This document shows, piece by piece, positions 1 through 7,226 of a stretch of DNA of 9,965 nt. The notes beneath the pieces were generated by a model. It had not been told where the DNA came from, did not search any database, and worked only from the letters and a program-made list of their open reading frames with translations. Source of the DNA: an uncultured Bacilli bacterium (GTDB lineage: Bacteria > Bacillota_I > Bacilli_A > RFN20 > CAG-288); assembly GCA_948525355.1 (NCBI GenBank), contig CAOSOP010000031.1, positions 1 through 9,965 on the forward strand, read 5' to 3'. The translations under genes and the position numbers were made by a program. The first letter of the stretch is position 1; each line of letters starts with the position of its first letter.

Positions 1-82
1 ACAAACTCATTTAATTAAAGTATTTGTTTTTTTGCAAGAATAAATTAAAATCTAAATGTAAGAATACTTTAAAAATATTTAC

Positions 83-88
83 AAGGAG
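83..88 (+). promoter_or_regulatory. Ribosome binding site that sets the start of the small membrane protein
   Basis: AAGGAG lies seven bases before the ATG at 96. The reading frame stays open upstream to an ATG at 24, but that codon has no Shine-Dalgarno sequence, and the extra 24 residues are a basic, low-complexity stretch typical of translated AT-rich leader. The start at 96 is therefore preferred. Confidence 0.75.
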
Positions 89-95
89 AAGGATT

Positions 96-530
96 ATGAA
101 AAAGTTAAAGAAAAGTTGTGTTCAAAATAATGATTTATCAAAATCAAATTATAATAAAAGTGACAAGAAAAAGTTTATTTTTACTTTAATTGAGTTGATT
201 ATTTGTATTGCATTTATTGTTCTTTTAATTGTTCCATATGTTAAAGATCAGAGATATATCTATCCTATTCCAGATGGACAAGACACACCGAATATGCTTA
301 CGAGGTACTGGAGTTTTCTTACAGTAGGATTAAACGAAAAGAATCCGTTAGGTTTAATTACAATAATTTTATTATCTTTAACTATAGTAACTACAGTAAT
401 TTGGTTTGTAAAAAATAAAACCAAAAAGAGTAGATTACTTTTTTATATAAATGTTTCGCTGTTTGTAATAAATTTTATATTATTTACAACAACTATATTA
501 TATCAATATACTACTTTATATAGTGCATAA
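96..530 (+). CDS. Small three-helix membrane protein of unknown function
   Basis: I do not recognise this 144-residue protein. Residues 1-26 form a polar, lysine- and asparagine-rich cytoplasmic tail. Three hydrophobic helices follow at about 27-49, 85-105 and 114-136. Between helices 1 and 2 is a soluble segment of about 35 residues with a YPIPDGQDTPN stretch. The basic residues before helix 1 and between helices 2 and 3 (KNKTKKSR) suggest, by the positive-inside rule, an N-terminus in the cytoplasm and the 50-84 segment outside. There is no signal-peptidase site, catalytic motif or cysteine pair. It stands alone: upstream is the window edge, and downstream is an intergenic stretch leading into an IS relic. 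A weak promoter, TTGTTT (24-29) and TAAAAT (46-51), is possible. It may be an orphan membrane protein or an immunity- or accessory-type protein; the sequence does not decide. Confidence 0.7.
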   Translation: MKKLKKSCVQNNDLSKSNYNKSDKKKFIFTLIELIICIAFIVLLIVPYVKDQRYIYPIPDGQDTPNMLTRYWSFLTVGLNEKNPLGLITIILLSLTIVTTVIWFVKNKTKKSRLLFYINVSLFVINFILFTTTILYQYTTLYSA

Positions 531-584
531 AAGCAATAGGTTTCAAGATACCCGGCTTTAGGTTTTAGATAGTTTTTGGTAGAG

Positions 585-602
585 TTACTTATATATAAGT
601 AA
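585..602. repeat. 18-bp perfect palindrome with TATATA core
   Basis: TTACTTATATATAAGTAA is identical to its own reverse complement. It contains only two G:C pairs, so it would be a weak terminator, and it is followed by A's, not T's, on the plus strand. On the minus strand it is preceded by a run of T's. It lies 54 bases after the membrane-protein stop and five bases before the left end of the IS relic. A protein-binding site or part of the IS target are both possible. Confidence 0.6.
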
Positions 603-607
603 AAAAG

Positions 608-622
608 GAGTTTGTATGTTTT
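608..622 (+). repeat. Left terminal inverted repeat of the IS relic
   Basis: GAGTTTGTATGTTTT matches the complement of 1430-1444 in all 15 positions. Beyond this the two ends diverge; an imperfect match (GGCATTTT versus GGTACTTT) resumes only if a gap of about five bases is allowed. Confidence 0.65.
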
Positions 623-632
623 GGCATTTTCT

Positions 633-652
633 AATAGTTATATATAACTATT
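633..652. repeat. 20-bp perfect palindrome with TATATA core
   Basis: AATAGTTATATATAACTATT is its own reverse complement. It lies 11 bases after the 3' end of the transposase remnant (minus strand) and inside the left inverted repeat of the relic. Its centre is 49 bp from that of the palindrome at 585-602, and both share the central TATATATA and the arm order purine/pyrimidine-TTATATATAA. It may form a weak hairpin at the end of the transposase message or be a transposase or host factor site. Confidence 0.6.
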
Positions 653-663
653 CAGACCTTGAT

Positions 664-1338
664 TTAGAATAGTTTTAATTGTATGTATTTTATCTCTCTA
701 TTTCTTCCTGGTACTTCTGGCAATGTCGCTGTATGTGAAAGAATTTTAGACATTCCTCTTTTTATTCTATATAACATTAGTCCACTTTCTTTATACTTTC
801 TTGTACCGCATACTTCTTTATCTTCAAATGATTTATATGCCTCTAAACAATGGTAATATGCGATGTTTTTATTTACTATTATTTCTGCTATGTAGGTCGT
901 AACTATCATTAATATTACGCATGAATTATTTATTGCTTTTAATGATCTGACTTTAAATTTTTCAAAAGAATATTCTTGTTCATCAATTATTATTCTATTA
1001 GGTTCATTACATAAGTTATCTAATATATGTTTTTGCAAATGATAAATAAGACTAGTCAAATCATATTTTCCTAATGCAATTGTAAATCTTTTTTCAACTG
1101 TATTAAGATTAGAATTAAATGTTCTTGCAATATCAGAAATGGTCAAAGAACCAGATTTAATAATTCCAAATGACAAATCTCTAATAAATTTATTAACTGG
1201 ACGAGAACAAAAATGATAAATGTTCCTAAATAAAAAAGAAGAAAAATCTTGTTTTAAATCGCGTGAAAAGTTGCTAAAGTTAATAATATAAAAGGCCTCA
1301 TCATTTTGATTATGGTAAATCTTGCAGGACCACCAATA
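664..1338 (-). pseudogene. IS4-like DDE transposase remnant, start lost and catalytic core deleted
   Basis: The frame is open from just after a TGA at 1339-1341 down to the TAA at 664-666, giving 224 codons. It has no ATG; the first conventional start is a TTG at 1174-1176, with no ribosome site. Sequence upstream of that TTG still reads as transposase N-terminus (INFSNFSRDLKQ, then RPVNKFIRDLSFGIIKSG and SDIARTFNSNLNTVEKR), typical of Firmicute IS4-like transposases. After PNRIIIDE, which looks like the region of the first catalytic Asp, the protein jumps near 970-985 to YSFEKFKVRSLKAINN, which belongs close to the C-terminus. It then ends in YRIKRG and QLKLF. The second Asp and the Glu of the DDE triad, together with about 200 residues, are missing, so it should be inactive. 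An ATG out of frame at 1344-1346 (minus strand) may be the remains of the true start, broken by a frameshift. Confidence 0.75.
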
Positions 1339-1429
1339 TCATTATGACAAAAAGGCCTTTTTCTTTCAATTTCAATCGATTTTTAACGTTTTTTAATGGA
1401 AAATGGTGTATGCAAAAAGTACCGTCAAA

Positions 1430-1444
1430 AAAACATACAAACTC
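1430..1444 (-). repeat. Right terminal inverted repeat of the IS relic
   Basis: AAAACATACAAACTC is the exact complement of 608-622. Its outer edge lies 40 bp before the -10 box of the apt promoter, so the element forms the immediate upstream border of that promoter. The last bases plus flank, ACAAACTCATT (1437-1447), also occur at 1-11 of the window. Confidence 0.65.
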
Positions 1445-1461
1445 ATTAAGTATATATTTTA

Positions 1462-1490
1462 TATTTATTTATATTAATATATGCTATAAT
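1462..1490 (+). promoter_or_regulatory. Extended -10 promoter of the apt-rel-hisS-aspS-cshB operon
   Basis: TGCTATAAT (1482-1490) is a perfect extended -10 element for the vegetative sigma factor (TG, one base, TATAAT at 1485-1490). The -35 position (about 1462-1467, TATTTA) matches poorly, as is usual when the TG extension is present. Transcription would begin near 1497, leaving a leader of roughly 23 bases, too short for a T-box or riboswitch. Confidence 0.7.
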
Positions 1491-1519
1491 ATTAACTGCT
1501 TTTATAGGAGAGGTGTATT

Positions 1520-2038
1520 ATGGATTTAAAAAAGTATATAACTATAACCAATGATTTTCCGAAGAAGGGTATTTCTTTTAAAGATTTATCACCTCTTTTA
1601 TATGATAAAGATGCTTTTAAATATGCAGTAGATTTAATGGCTGATGCTATTAAAGAATATAGGCCAGATGTTATAGTTGGACCTGAGGCTAGAGGTTTTT
1701 TATTTGGCAGTGCTGTAGCTTATGCTTTAGGAATAGGATTTGTTATGGCAAGAAAGAAGGGTAAATTACCTGGCGAAACTGTTTCTGTTGATTATGAATT
1801 AGAGTATGGAAGTGATAGTTTATTTATTCCAAGTGGATTGATTAAGCCTGGATCAAGAGTTTGTTTAGTAGATGATTTGCTTGCTACAGGTGGAACAATG
1901 TATGCATTAGCAAAACTTGTAAGAAAGATTGGTGCTGAACCAATATTATTATTAACACTGATGGAACTAACTTCAGTACCTAGAGTTGAAGGATTTGATG
2001 AGCTTGAGTTTAAAAGTCTATTGAGGTATGAGAACTGA
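1520..2038 (+). CDS. apt: Adenine phosphoribosyltransferase
   Basis: This cytoplasmic enzyme of purine salvage joins adenine to PRPP to give AMP and pyrophosphate. The 172-residue protein has the normal family length. Visible signatures are IVGPEARGF (52-60), the flexible-loop sequence ARKKGKLPGET (77-87) and the PRPP-binding motif CLVDDLLATGGT (115-126), with the paired aspartates at 118-119. The start is supported by AGGAGAGG shortly before the ATG. It is the first gene of a five-gene unit: the next gene, rel, overlaps its end, and the apt-rel pairing is widely conserved in Firmicutes. The pairing is sensible because Apt and Rel both bear on adenine and guanine nucleotide pools. The gene is intact and I see nothing unusual in it. 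Confidence 0.96.
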   Translation: MDLKKYITITNDFPKKGISFKDLSPLLYDKDAFKYAVDLMADAIKEYRPDVIVGPEARGFLFGSAVAYALGIGFVMARKKGKLPGETVSVDYELEYGSDSLFIPSGLIKPGSRVCLVDDLLATGGTMYALAKLVRKIGAEPILLLTLMELTSVPRVEGFDELEFKSLLRYEN

Positions 2039-4235
2039 TATGGATATTGAAAATAAGATTTATACTTTTGAAGATGTTTATAATGTTTATTCAACTTATA
2101 TTCATGATCAAAGTGAACTATCAAAAATTAAAGAAGCGTATGAATTTGCTAAGTTAAAGCACAAGGATCAGTTTAGAAAATCTGGTGATCCTTACATCGT
2201 GCATTTAATTGCAGTTGCGCATATTTTAGCTTCTTTACAAACTGGACCATCGACAATTATCGCTGGACTTTTACATGATACAATTGAAGATACTGATACA
2301 ACTGCGGATGAAATAGAAAAAAAGTTTGGTTCTGAAATATTGATGTTGGTTGAAAGTGTGACAAAGATAACTCGCTTAAGCGATTATCAAAATGTTGATT
2401 TTGCGGCTGAGAGCCACAGAAAAATATTCATTGGTATGGCAAAGGATATTCGAGTTATCATTGTAAAGCTTGCTGATAGATTACATAATATGCGAACACT
2501 TCAGTTTCAAAAACCTGAAAAGATTAAGTCTATTTCTAAAGAGACGATGGAAGTATATGTACCTATTGCTCATCGTCTAGGTCTTTCTGCACTTAAAAGC
2601 GAATTAGAGGATTTATCGCTTTATTATTTAGAACCTGAAAAGTTTAAGGAAATTGAGGATCTGCTCTTAGATCAAAGAGATAATTTAGAAACGGCAGTAG
2701 CAACCTTGAAAACAAATATTGCGAGTATTATTAGTGAATCTTCGATTAAATTTGAAATCACTTCTAGAGTTAAGTCAATATATTCAATTTACAAGAAAAT
2801 GTACATTAAGGGTAAGTCTTTTGATGAAATTTACGACATTTTAGCCTTAAGAATTATCACTGAGACAGAGATGAATTGCTATGAAATTTTAGGATATATT
2901 CATGCTACTTTTAAGCCTATTCCAGGAAGATTTAAAGATTATATTGCCACGCCTAAGCCGAATATGTATCAATCTTTACATACGACAATTATGACTGGTG
3001 ATGGTCATATTTTTGAAATTCAAATCAGAACTAAATTGATGGATGAAGTTGCTGAGTCAGGAATTGCCGCTCACTGGCGATATAAAGAAAGCAAGAATTA
3101 TGATCCAAAAGCAGAGCAAAAAGAGATTGAAGAAAGGTTGCATTGGTTCAAGGACTTTGTTTCTTTTTCAAATGAAACTAGTGGAAATGATGCGAAGGAA
3201 TATGTCGATGCACTTCAACATGACATTTTTGATGCTAATGTATATATTTTTACACCGAAAGGTAAAGTTGTAACACTACCTAAAGGATCAACGCCAATTG
3301 ATTTTGCATATAGAATTCATACTGATGTTGGAAATAGTCTAAGCGGTGCTAAAGTTAATAATCAACTTGTTCCAATATCGACAGTTTTAAAAACAGGTGA
3401 TGTAGTAGAAATCAAAACTAGCAAGAATGCTGCTCCTAATAGTGAATGGTTAAAGATTGCAAATTCATCACTAGCGAGATCAAATATTAAAAAATATTTG
3501 ACTAAGCAGAATGCTGATTTTATAAAAGAAGACAATATTTTGAAGGGAAAAGCATCTTTAATAGATTCATTTAGAGAGAGAAAGATTAAAGAGAATCCTG
3601 AAAGACTTCTTACTAAGATGGTTCTTGACTATTTCAAAGTCGATAGTGTCGATGAATTATATCTTTTAATCAATAACAAAAATGTTACACCAAGTCATAT
3701 TATTGAGTTTTTAGGAATTAACCAAAATAATCAGGACTTGGCGTCTAGCTTGGCTGGAACGGTCAATAAAAGAAAGATTGCAGAGAATTTTAATGACGTT
3801 GTTTTATTAGAAAATGGTGATTCAGCAATGACATCTCTTGCCTCATGTTGCACACCAATACCGGGTGATGATATTGTTGGATTTATTTCTAAGGGCAAAG
3901 GAATTAAAGTTCATCGTTCTAATTGTCCGAATATAAAGAATATGACACAAAGGATAATTCAAGTTATTTGGAATAAAAACATTAAGAATGCTGATTATCC
4001 TGTAGATATAGCGATTGAGTGCTATGATCGTGCGGGACTATTAGTTGACATCTTAAATACTTTTTCTCAGTTAAAGATAGCTGTTTATAAAGTAAATGCG
4101 AAGTTTCATCCAGCTGATGGAACAACGACGATATCAGTGATGATAATGGTTGATGATGTCAATGATTTAAATCGTGTTATTTCTAAGATAAAAAATATTG
4201 CTGGTGTATTTGAAATAATACGTGTATTACACTAA
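2028..4235 (+). CDS. rel: Bifunctional (p)ppGpp synthetase/hydrolase, long RSH type
   Basis: Makes the alarmone (p)ppGpp from ATP and GTP/GDP on starved ribosomes and hydrolyses it when starvation ends. The 735 residues are full length. The HD hydrolase domain (about 40-190) keeps H59, HDxxED at 83-88 and D150. The synthetase domain (about 240-350) has RVKSIYSIYKKM, the RFKD loop (301-304; RxKD is typical of bifunctional enzymes and ExDD of synthetase-only RelA), YQSLHTT and EIQIRT with E330. The C-terminal half carries TGS (403-465), a conserved-cysteine region (C607, C608, H629, C633) and an ACT domain (660-735). Both activities should be intact. The start is ambiguous: the ATG at 2028 overlaps apt by 11 bp with GAGG only one base away, while the ATG at 2040 follows the apt TGA by one base and suits reinitiation. 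Orthologues are called relA, rel or spoT. Confidence 0.95.
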   Translation: MRTDMDIENKIYTFEDVYNVYSTYIHDQSELSKIKEAYEFAKLKHKDQFRKSGDPYIVHLIAVAHILASLQTGPSTIIAGLLHDTIEDTDTTADEIEKKFGSEILMLVESVTKITRLSDYQNVDFAAESHRKIFIGMAKDIRVIIVKLADRLHNMRTLQFQKPEKIKSISKETMEVYVPIAHRLGLSALKSELEDLSLYYLEPEKFKEIEDLLLDQRDNLETAVATLKTNIASIISESSIKFEITSRVKSIYSIYKKMYIKGKSFDEIYDILALRIITETEMNCYEILGYIHATFKPIPGRFKDYIATPKPNMYQSLHTTIMTGDGHIFEIQIRTKLMDEVAESGIAAHWRYKESKNYDPKAEQKEIEERLHWFKDFVSFSNETSGNDAKEYVDALQHDIFDANVYIFTPKGKVVTLPKGSTPIDFAYRIHTDVGNSLSGAKVNNQLVPISTVLKTGDVVEIKTSKNAAPNSEWLKIANSSLARSNIKKYLTKQNADFIKEDNILKGKASLIDSFRERKIKENPERLLTKMVLDYFKVDSVDELYLLINNKNVTPSHIIEFLGINQNNQDLASSLAGTVNKRKIAENFNDVVLLENGDSAMTSLASCCTPIPGDDIVGFISKGKGIKVHRSNCPNIKNMTQRIIQVIWNKNIKNADYPVDIAIECYDRAGLLVDILNTFSQLKIAVYKVNAKFHPADGTTTISVMIMVDDVNDLNRVISKIKNIAGVFEIIRVLH

Positions 4236-4244
4236 GGAGGAAAT

Positions 4245-5477
4245 ATGGGAAATAATTTTGTTAAACCACGTGGAACGATGGATTTAATTGGTGACAGCGC
4301 ACTAAGATATGATTCACTTGTCAGAATGCTCGATGAGTGTGCAAGGTTATATGGTGCATCAATGATTATGGTTCCAACATACGAGGAGAGCCGCCTATAC
4401 AAAAGAGGAGTTGGAGAATCAACCGATATTGTGACTAAAGAAACTTTTGATATTGTATCTAAAGGTGGTCATGAATATACACTTCGTCCAGAGTTTACCG
4501 CCGGTATCACTCGTGCGGTTATTGAAAATAAGGAATATGCATTGCCACACATGCCGTTAAAGTATTATTATCATGGTTCGATTTTCCGTTATGAAAGACC
4601 GCAGGCTGGACGCTTTAGAGAGCCACACCAATGGGGAGTTGAATTTTTTGATCAAAAACTTGATTTAGGAACGATTATCGAAGTTCTTTCATTGCTTGTT
4701 TTTTCATTAAAGAAAATTGGAATTAAAAATCCTGTTTTAAAGATTAATTCATTAGGTTCAAATGAGTCAAGAATTAAATACAAAGAGGCTTTGGTAAACT
4801 ATTTCAGTCAATACATTGATTCGATGTGTGAAGACTGCCAAAGTCGATTAAAAATGAATCCATTAAGAATACTTGACTGCAAGGTTAGTGTATGCCGTGA
4901 AAGAGTTAAGGATGCTCCAATAATATCCGACTATTTGATTGAAGAAGATCAAAAGGAATTTGAAGAGGTCAAGAAGATGCTTGATGAACTACAAATTGAA
5001 TATGTGGTCGATGATCGTTTGGTCAGAGGACTAGATTATTATACAGGCATTGTTTTCGAAGTGTATGAAAAGGATCATCAAAACATCGGCGCAATTGGCG
5101 GAGGTGGTATTTATACTGGTCTTTGCAAATCACTTGGAGGACCTGACTTACAAGGAATTGGATTTTCGTTCGGCTTAGATCGATTATTGTTGAGTTTAGA
5201 TCAAAGTGATATCGTCGAAGAAAACGATGTTATGCTATATGTTAGTGATGATTTGTTAGATATGTTAAAACTCGCTAATCAATTGAGACAAAATGGTATA
5301 AGCGTCATTATTCCTCATATTGGAAAAAGCTTAAAGAGCGCTATGAAAATGGCTGATAGCAAGAGAGTTAAAAGATTTATCTTTAAAAAAGATAGTCAAT
5401 ATATCATAAAAGATATGATTAAGAATGAACAAATCGAATGTAAATTTGATAGTATTATAGATCTACTAGGTATTTAG
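4245..5477 (+). CDS. hisS: Histidyl-tRNA synthetase
   Basis: Charges tRNA-His with histidine using ATP; class II synthetase, cytoplasmic, normally a homodimer. The 410 residues fit the bacterial family. Motif 1 region starts with KPRGTMD (7-13). TLRPEFTAGITR (79-90) contacts substrate, and motif 2 is FRYERPQAGRFREPHQWGVEFF (115-135). The HisRS-specific RGLDYYTG is at 261-268, and motif 3 is GIGFSFGLDRLLL (304-316). Residues after about 325 form the anticodon-binding domain. Four cysteines (195, 198, 212, 217) in the insertion region could form a metal site, but this is inference. AAGGAGG overlaps the rel stop codon and lies four bases before the ATG, so the spacing implies coupled expression with rel. 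There is no T-box, so the gene is probably controlled by the operon promoter and not by its own tRNA. Confidence 0.95.
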   Translation: MGNNFVKPRGTMDLIGDSALRYDSLVRMLDECARLYGASMIMVPTYEESRLYKRGVGESTDIVTKETFDIVSKGGHEYTLRPEFTAGITRAVIENKEYALPHMPLKYYYHGSIFRYERPQAGRFREPHQWGVEFFDQKLDLGTIIEVLSLLVFSLKKIGIKNPVLKINSLGSNESRIKYKEALVNYFSQYIDSMCEDCQSRLKMNPLRILDCKVSVCRERVKDAPIISDYLIEEDQKEFEEVKKMLDELQIEYVVDDRLVRGLDYYTGIVFEVYEKDHQNIGAIGGGGIYTGLCKSLGGPDLQGIGFSFGLDRLLLSLDQSDIVEENDVMLYVSDDLLDMLKLANQLRQNGISVIIPHIGKSLKSAMKMADSKRVKRFIFKKDSQYIIKDMIKNEQIECKFDSIIDLLGI

Positions 5478-5481
5478 GAGG
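5476..5481 (+). promoter_or_regulatory. Ribosome binding site that decides the aspS start
   Basis: AGGAGG overlaps the hisS stop codon (5475-5477) and lies five bases before the ATG at 5487. An in-frame GTG at 5481 shares its first base with this site and would have no room for ribosome pairing, so the ATG at 5487 is preferred. Confidence 0.8.
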
Positions 5482-5486
5482 TGGAT

Positions 5487-7226
5487 ATGTTAAAGACTAA
5501 TAATTGTAATGAATTGCGTAAGGAAGATGCTGGAAAAAAGGTCGTTTTATGCGGCTGGGTTAACAAGGTAAGAAATCTTGGATCATTAGTTTTTATTGAT
5601 TTAAGAGATACATATGGAATGACTCAAATCTCTTTAACCGAAGATGAATACAAAGCTAATCCAGTTAAAAATGAATATTGCATTCAAGTTGAAGGAACGG
5701 TATGTATTAGAAGCAGTTTTAATAAGAGCATGGATACTGGCGAGATTGAAATAAAAGATGCTAAGATTAAAGTCTTTTCTCAAAGCCTTCTTCCACCATT
5801 TATAATTGCTGATAATACTGATGCATTAGAAGAAACTAGATTAAAATCGCGCTACTTGGATTTAAGAAGACCATATCTACAAAAGAATTTAAAAACGCGT
5901 GCAAAGGTTTTAACTTCAATGCGTGAATATTTAGAGAAGAATGGTTTTTTAGAAGTTGAAACTCCTACACTTATTAAATCAACTCCAGAGGGGGCTAGAG
6001 ATTATCTTGTACCATCAAGAATAAAGCAGGGTTCCTTTTATGCCTTGCCACAATCACCACAAATATATAAGCAACTTCTAATGGTTGCGGGAATCGATAA
6101 ATATTATCAAGTCGCACGTTGCTATCGCGATGAAGATTTACGTGCTGACCGTCAACCTGAGTTTACTCAAATTGATATTGAAATGTCTTTTGTTGAAAGA
6201 GAAGATGTCTTAAAGGTGATTGAGGATTTACTTAAAAAGGCTTTTAAGGATGTTATTAATGTTGATTTGAAAGACTTTAAAAAGATGAGTTATGATGATT
6301 GCATTCGTTACTATGGTTCTGATAAGCCAGATTTAAGATATGATTTAAAACTTCATGATTTAAATCATATATTTGTTAATAGTGAATTTGCATTGTTTAA
6401 AGAAATGCATATAAAAGGGTTTAAAGCTGAAAAAGCGGCAACCATATGTACAAGAAAAATGCAGGCTAATGATGAAGTTTACCTTAAGAATTTTAGTGTA
6501 AGAGCTCCAATGTTTTTAAAATATAATAATGGTGCACTCAGTGGATCATTACTAAAAAACTTGAGTGAAGAAGAAATTAGAGGTTTAAGTGAAGAATTTA
6601 ATTTTGAAGAAGATGATTTATTGATCTTAGATTGTGATAAAGACTATGAAAAAATTTCTTTAGCATTAGGAGCACTAAGAAAAGAGTATGCTAACAGATT
6701 GAATTTAATCGATGATAATGTATTTGAGCCACTATTTGTTTTAGATTGGCCTATATTTGGATATGAAAACGGTGAAATAGTTTCTTTATCAAATCCGTTT
6801 ACTCGCCCAAAGGATGAAGATATAAAATATTTATATGACGATCCTACTAAGGCTAAGAGTTATGCCTATGATACAGTAATAAATGGTGTTGAGCTATCTT
6901 CTGGTTCATTAAGAATTTATGATGCCGAAGTTCAGGAACAGATATTTAAGTTGTTAAAACTTGATGAAAAAAGCATTAAAGAAAAATTTGGTTTCTTTGT
7001 TGATGCTTTAAAGTATGGAACTCCACCACATGGTGGTTTTGCCTTTGGTTTTGATCGTTTAGTTATGCTTTTATGTAAAACAGAAAACATTAGAGATGTA
7101 ATTGCATTTCCAAAGAATTTACAAGCTGTTTGTCCAATGTCCCAAGCACCTGGAGAAGTTGATAAGAGCGCCTTAGATATCTTAGGCATAATGGTAAAGG
7201 ATATTTCAAGTGAAAACAGGAAATAG
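5487..7226 (+). CDS. aspS: Aspartyl-tRNA synthetase, bacterial type with GAD domain
   Basis: Charges tRNA-Asp; class II synthetase, cytoplasmic homodimer. From the ATG at 5487 the protein has 579 residues, matching the bacterial form. The anticodon-binding OB fold is at about 15-105 (GWVNKVRNLGSLVFIDLRD). Motif 1 includes the stretch around ETPTLIKSTPEGARDY. The motif 2 region is ARCYRDEDLRADRQPEFTQIDIE (210-232). A GAD insertion domain is at about 285-415, and motif 3 is GFAFGFDRLVMLL (517-529). Leu in VRNLG, where non-discriminating enzymes tend to have His, hints at an enzyme specific for tRNA-Asp (inference). Unusually, the loop normally HHPFT reads SNPFT (435-439), and ELGGGS reads ELSSGS. 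hisS-aspS adjacency is standard in Firmicutes. The end overlaps the helicase start by 17 bp. Confidence 0.95.
   Translation: MLKTNNCNELRKEDAGKKVVLCGWVNKVRNLGSLVFIDLRDTYGMTQISLTEDEYKANPVKNEYCIQVEGTVCIRSSFNKSMDTGEIEIKDAKIKVFSQSLLPPFIIADNTDALEETRLKSRYLDLRRPYLQKNLKTRAKVLTSMREYLEKNGFLEVETPTLIKSTPEGARDYLVPSRIKQGSFYALPQSPQIYKQLLMVAGIDKYYQVARCYRDEDLRADRQPEFTQIDIEMSFVEREDVLKVIEDLLKKAFKDVINVDLKDFKKMSYDDCIRYYGSDKPDLRYDLKLHDLNHIFVNSEFALFKEMHIKGFKAEKAATICTRKMQANDEVYLKNFSVRAPMFLKYNNGALSGSLLKNLSEEEIRGLSEEFNFEEDDLLILDCDKDYEKISLALGALRKEYANRLNLIDDNVFEPLFVLDWPIFGYENGEIVSLSNPFTRPKDEDIKYLYDDPTKAKSYAYDTVINGVELSSGSLRIYDAEVQEQIFKLLKLDEKSIKEKFGFFVDALKYGTPPHGGFAFGFDRLVMLLCKTENIRDVIAFPKNLQAVCPMSQAPGEVDKSALDILGIMVKDISSENRK

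Larger units (their letters stand above)
608..1444. mobile_element. Decayed, internally deleted insertion sequence (IS4-like), 837 bp
   Basis: The ends are 15-bp perfect inverted repeats: GAGTTTGTATGTTTT at 608-622 and its complement at 1430-1444. Between them is one minus-strand transposase fragment (664-1338) whose N- and C-terminal parts are fused without the catalytic middle. An intact member of this class would carry a transposase of roughly 400 residues or more, so about half of the element is missing. I see no clear target-site duplication outside the ends. Bases 633-652 hold a second perfect palindrome, and 1349-1362 another (AAAAAGGCCTTTTT). The element cannot move by itself but could be mobilised if a related intact copy supplies transposase. 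The family is inferred from remembered transposase patterns, not from a search. Confidence 0.65.

Noticed and set aside
541..660. Possible CRISPR repeat or tracrRNA-like stretch (GGTTTTAGATAG, hairpins)
   Set aside because: No repeat unit recurs with spacers, no cas gene is present, and the GTTTTAGA-like string is short enough to arise by chance in AT-rich DNA.
616..672. 18-codon frame with a good AAGGAG ribosome site, ATG at 616
   Set aside because: The apparent ribosome site and ATG are part of the IS inverted repeat, and the frame runs through a palindrome into the transposase remnant on the opposite strand. Coincidence is more likely than a leader peptide.
1491..1519. T-box or purine riboswitch ahead of the apt-hisS operon
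   Set aside because: The leader between the predicted start site and the ATG is only about 23 bases, and there is no T-box sequence or aptamer-like fold. The gaps before hisS and aspS are also under 10 bases.
1344..1529. 61-codon plus-strand frame overlapping the IS right end and the apt promoter
   Set aside because: It has no ribosome site, spans the inverted repeat and the -10 box, has a low-complexity phenylalanine-, isoleucine- and asparagine-rich composition, and overlaps the apt start.
1792..2124. 110-codon minus-strand frame
   Set aside because: It lies opposite apt and rel, both certain genes, and resembles no protein family; it is a reading-frame shadow.
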